Shown: one piece after another, positions 63,101 to 64,000 of the stretch
How positions within the stretch are numbered: position 1 is the first letter of the stretch
How the letters are laid out: each line of letters starts with the position of its first letter
DNA from: Thermoflavifilum thermophilum
GTDB lineage: Bacteria > Bacteroidota > Bacteroidia > Chitinophagales > Chitinophagaceae
Direction of reading: 5' to 3'
DNA: 64,000 bases
Assembly: GCF_900116565.1 (NCBI RefSeq)
Contig: NZ_FPCJ01000001.1
Span: 372,001-436,000 of the forward strand
Translations under genes and position numbers: made by a program
The notes under the pieces: model-generated
What the model saw: the letters and a program-made list of their open reading frames with translations, nothing else
What the model was told of the DNA's origin: nothing
The model's database searches: none

Positions 63101-63242
63101 TATTATTACGGGGACTTATTCTTCCATTTTCATTGCCTCACCGGTACTGGTAGATTTTGATAGGAAGAATCGCCTGCAAACGCGCGAATCAGCCGGTGTG
63201 AAAGCGCCTGCCTATGCATCGCGGAAAGCTACGGCAAAATAA
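60123..63242 (+). CDS. secDF: SecDF fusion, protein-translocase accessory subunit
   Basis: A 1039-residue fusion of SecD and SecF with 12 expected membrane helices. The SecD half carries LGLDLQGGMNVVLEV (108-122), a large periplasmic P1 domain (about 130-530, with a low-complexity Ser/Thr/Gln insert around 295-330), and five helices from about 545 including the GMAVDTNVIIFERIKEEL region. The SecF half starts near 715 with GVEFKGGRSYDIQF and ends with GYSMNDTIIVFDRVRE. It uses the proton motive force to pull preproteins through SecYEG. The fused form is normal for Bacteroidota. Confidence 0.97.
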   Translation: MQIKGLVKFFTVVLILISLYQLSFTWVVKRYESKIRKEAQAFVNKHYPSPSEKYPQDAALQKAYADTLEQLIEDRMQHIEDSTRDEVIYNTLINKYTYEQAKEQELNLGLDLQGGMNVVLEVSVEDLIRSMANNSKDPAFNRALELASQRRGSSGKDFVTLFYEAWKEVKPANERLAPLFVSAFQNKLNYNSSDDQVINVIRNEANDAIKRTYNVLLQRIDKFGVAQPNINLDLNRGIITVELPGVHNPDRVRKYLQATAKLEFWETYELDQNFYNNVLVPMNNAIAQYLASENTSADTSHSATESKTASANGQSDTSGNSLRSFIHAQAARTQSDTTSNELLAQQKQNPLFAILHQSTGRPVIGTIRLADTPLFNYYLSLDAVKNVLPRDLKFLYGSETGNRNKKSDFINVYAIKTIPGSDQPPLDGSHVVDARADVSPTGGGYEVEMRMDNTGARIWKKLTGDNIGKCIAIVLDDEVVSAPVVQSEISGGVSSITGNFTAQEAQDLANILQTGKLPVPAHIVQEQVVGPTLGKESIQAGIKSFVLSFVIIFVLMLIYFNNGGMVANIALILNLLFTVGVLAALGATLTMPGIAGLVLTIGMAVDTNVIIFERIKEELYQGKGYLQAIADGYRHSYAPVLDAHVTMLLTAIILYYFGLGPVRGFATTQILGILLSLFTGILVSRLVEDFWTNKKRHFEYFTRLSRAIFRKAHFKFIENRKYAYILSGILMILGLTSYFHGFNEGVEFKGGRSYDIQFTQAYTTEEIAKSLQPLLGEFPVVKTLGTHHVMNITTSYLIDQSGAKIDSTVQHTLFVGLQPYLPKGTDFQTFRSKYIIGSQTVLPTISEDLKRGAVKATIFAVIIIFLYILIRFRRWQYSLGTILSLVHDVLVILFVFSYLRKWIPELEINQQFIAAILTVIGYSMNDTIIVFDRVREYFREMKGADKVTVIDKAINDTLTRTIMTSLTVFVTILILFLFGGESIRGFSFAMLVGIITGTYSSIFIASPVLVDFDRKNRLQTRESAGVKAPAYASRKATAK

Positions 63243-63265
63243 TCATACAAATTCGTAAGCTTGTT

Positions 63266-63955
63266 TCAGGCTGATAGGCCTCCGTACATAGGGAATATTG
63301 TGCCTGTAATGGATTTGGCGCGATCAGAAACCAGGAAGGCAATCAGCTCGGCTATATCTTGCGGATCCGTCCATTTGGCAATTTCTTTTTCAGAAGCGCC
63401 CTGCATGTTGGCAGGTGTACGAATAACGGCAGGTACAATGCAATTGGCCCGCACCTGAAAGGGCCTGCCTTCTTCTGCCGCAGCCAGTGTGAGCGTAAGC
63501 TCGGCAGCCTTGCTGGCAGCATACAAAGCAGCCTCTTTGCCCGGCCTGATGGCTGTCCGGGCGGATATAGTAACAATGGCTCCTTCACCTTTTTGTTTCA
63601 GTATGGGTAAAACCTCGGCCAATAAATAATAAGTAGCCCTGGCATGTAAGCCAAACAAAAACTCAAAATCTGCCTCTTGCGCATCGGAAAGCTGGGAAGC
63701 GCCCCGAAATCCCCCAGCCAGATGAACCAGGCCATAAATTTCATGGGATGATTGTACCCATCTTCTTACCTGATCACGCCGGGTAATATCCACCTGATGA
63801 ATCTGCAGGGCTGAACCTGAGAATTGGCTTTGCAATTTTTCCACAGAATGGGCATTGTGTACAGCCACACTCAGTGACCAGCCATCCCTGAGAAGCCGGG
63901 CAACCACAGCAGGTCCCAATCCGCCAGAAGCACCGGTAATCAATAAACTTGCCAT
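63266..63955 (-). CDS. Short-chain dehydrogenase/reductase
   Basis: A 229-residue classical SDR. The cofactor loop is TGASGGLG (7-14), the mid-loop is VHLAGG in place of the usual NNAG, the catalytic serine is in VTISART, and YAASKAA gives the Tyr-x3-Lys pair. The C-terminal segment IVPAVIRTPANM is typical. It is close to 3-oxoacyl-ACP-reductase-like SDRs, but the substrate cannot be assigned. It converges with secDF. Its start lies 45 bases from the window end, so upstream control is not visible. Confidence 0.9.
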   Translation of the reverse strand: MASLLITGASGGLGPAVVARLLRDGWSLSVAVHNAHSVEKLQSQFSGSALQIHQVDITRRDQVRRWVQSSHEIYGLVHLAGGFRGASQLSDAQEADFEFLFGLHARATYYLLAEVLPILKQKGEGAIVTISARTAIRPGKEAALYAASKAAELTLTLAAAEEGRPFQVRANCIVPAVIRTPANMQGASEKEIAKWTDPQDIAELIAFLVSDRAKSITGTIFPMYGGLSA

Positions 63956-64000
63956 GCAACTATATATTGTGATTGAAAAATCTGATGATGCGCATGTTTA

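Noticed and set aside
1-64000. tRNA, rRNA, insertion sequence, prophage or CRISPR
   Set aside because: Reading the intergenic spaces on both strands gave no cloverleaf-like region, transposase, integrase or repeat-spacer array. A covariance-model scan was not possible here.

Overview
The window looks like a stretch of Bacteroidota chromosome, most likely Chitinophagales/Chitinophagaceae. The grounds are a SusC/SusD pair, the short Bacteroidota-type arginine decarboxylase, a fused SecDF, a TPR-histidine kinase, outer-membrane lipoproteins with short n-regions, and many copies of the Bacteroidota housekeeping promoter (-33 TTTG, -7 TAnnTTTG). I see no tRNA, rRNA, CRISPR array, insertion sequence or prophage. 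Genus-level identity is not claimed.

Layout. 0-5.5 kb: the C-terminus of a truncated gene, an NtrC-type response regulator without a DNA-binding domain, a MacB/FtsX-type permease, a LacI-family regulator and arginine decarboxylase. 5.8-11.3 kb: a TPR-histidine kinase, a PrpD-like dehydratase and an exported GH2 hydrolase. 11.4-14.9 kb: QueD, thymidylate synthase and dihydrofolate reductase (overlapping), then release factor 3. 15.1-20.3 kb: a compact stress/protein-quality cluster (Hsp20, CbpA-type DnaJ, an unnamed 119-aa protein, FtsH, thioredoxin, and a protein joining an HPF/RaiA-like ribosome-binding domain to sigma-70-like regions 2 and 4). 20.4-29.9 kb: BioA, a SRPBCC/GyrI-like protein, an ABC-2 permease, SppA, FolK, a deoxynucleoside kinase, a large MG2/TonB-plug protein and a rhodanese. 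30-33.5 kb: an operon of a GH3-family enzyme, D-Ala-D-Ala ligase and a kinase-less PASTA protein. 33.5-36.4 kb: ribosomal proteins bL21 and bL27, a histone-H1-like Lys/Ala/Arg repeat protein, and a PolX-family protein with a ruined polymerase site and an intact PHP nuclease site. 36.4-41.8 kb: a secreted CRTAC1-like FG-GAP/ASPIC lipoprotein facing a redoxin and a c-type-heme plus copper-monooxygenase-like protein. 41.8-48.2 kb: ROK regulator, SusC, SusD. 48.4-64 kb: agmatinase, a membrane protein, an unusual radical SAM protein, a TonB-like protein, FolC, a lipoprotein esterase, HolA, a PAS protein with an H-box but no ATPase, PyrR, a Gfo/Idh/MocA oxidoreductase, SecDF and a short-chain dehydrogenase.

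How they fit together. Several folate/thymidylate genes are scattered here (QueD, ThyA, FolA, FolK, FolC). Arginine decarboxylase and agmatinase together would make putrescine from arginine. Much of the rest is ordinary housekeeping.

The most unusual part is the 15.1-20.3 kb stress cluster. Its parts list (small Hsp, J-protein, extra FtsH, thioredoxin) recalls the transmissible heat-resistance loci of Proteobacteria, but it ends in an HPF-sigma fusion that I do not recognise as a described protein. A perfect 17-bp palindrome lies upstream of the first gene. By eye, 36-48 kb is more A+T-rich than its surroundings. Many apparent TTG start codons in this window are really the last three bases of a -7 promoter element, so starts were moved to the next ATG or GTG.
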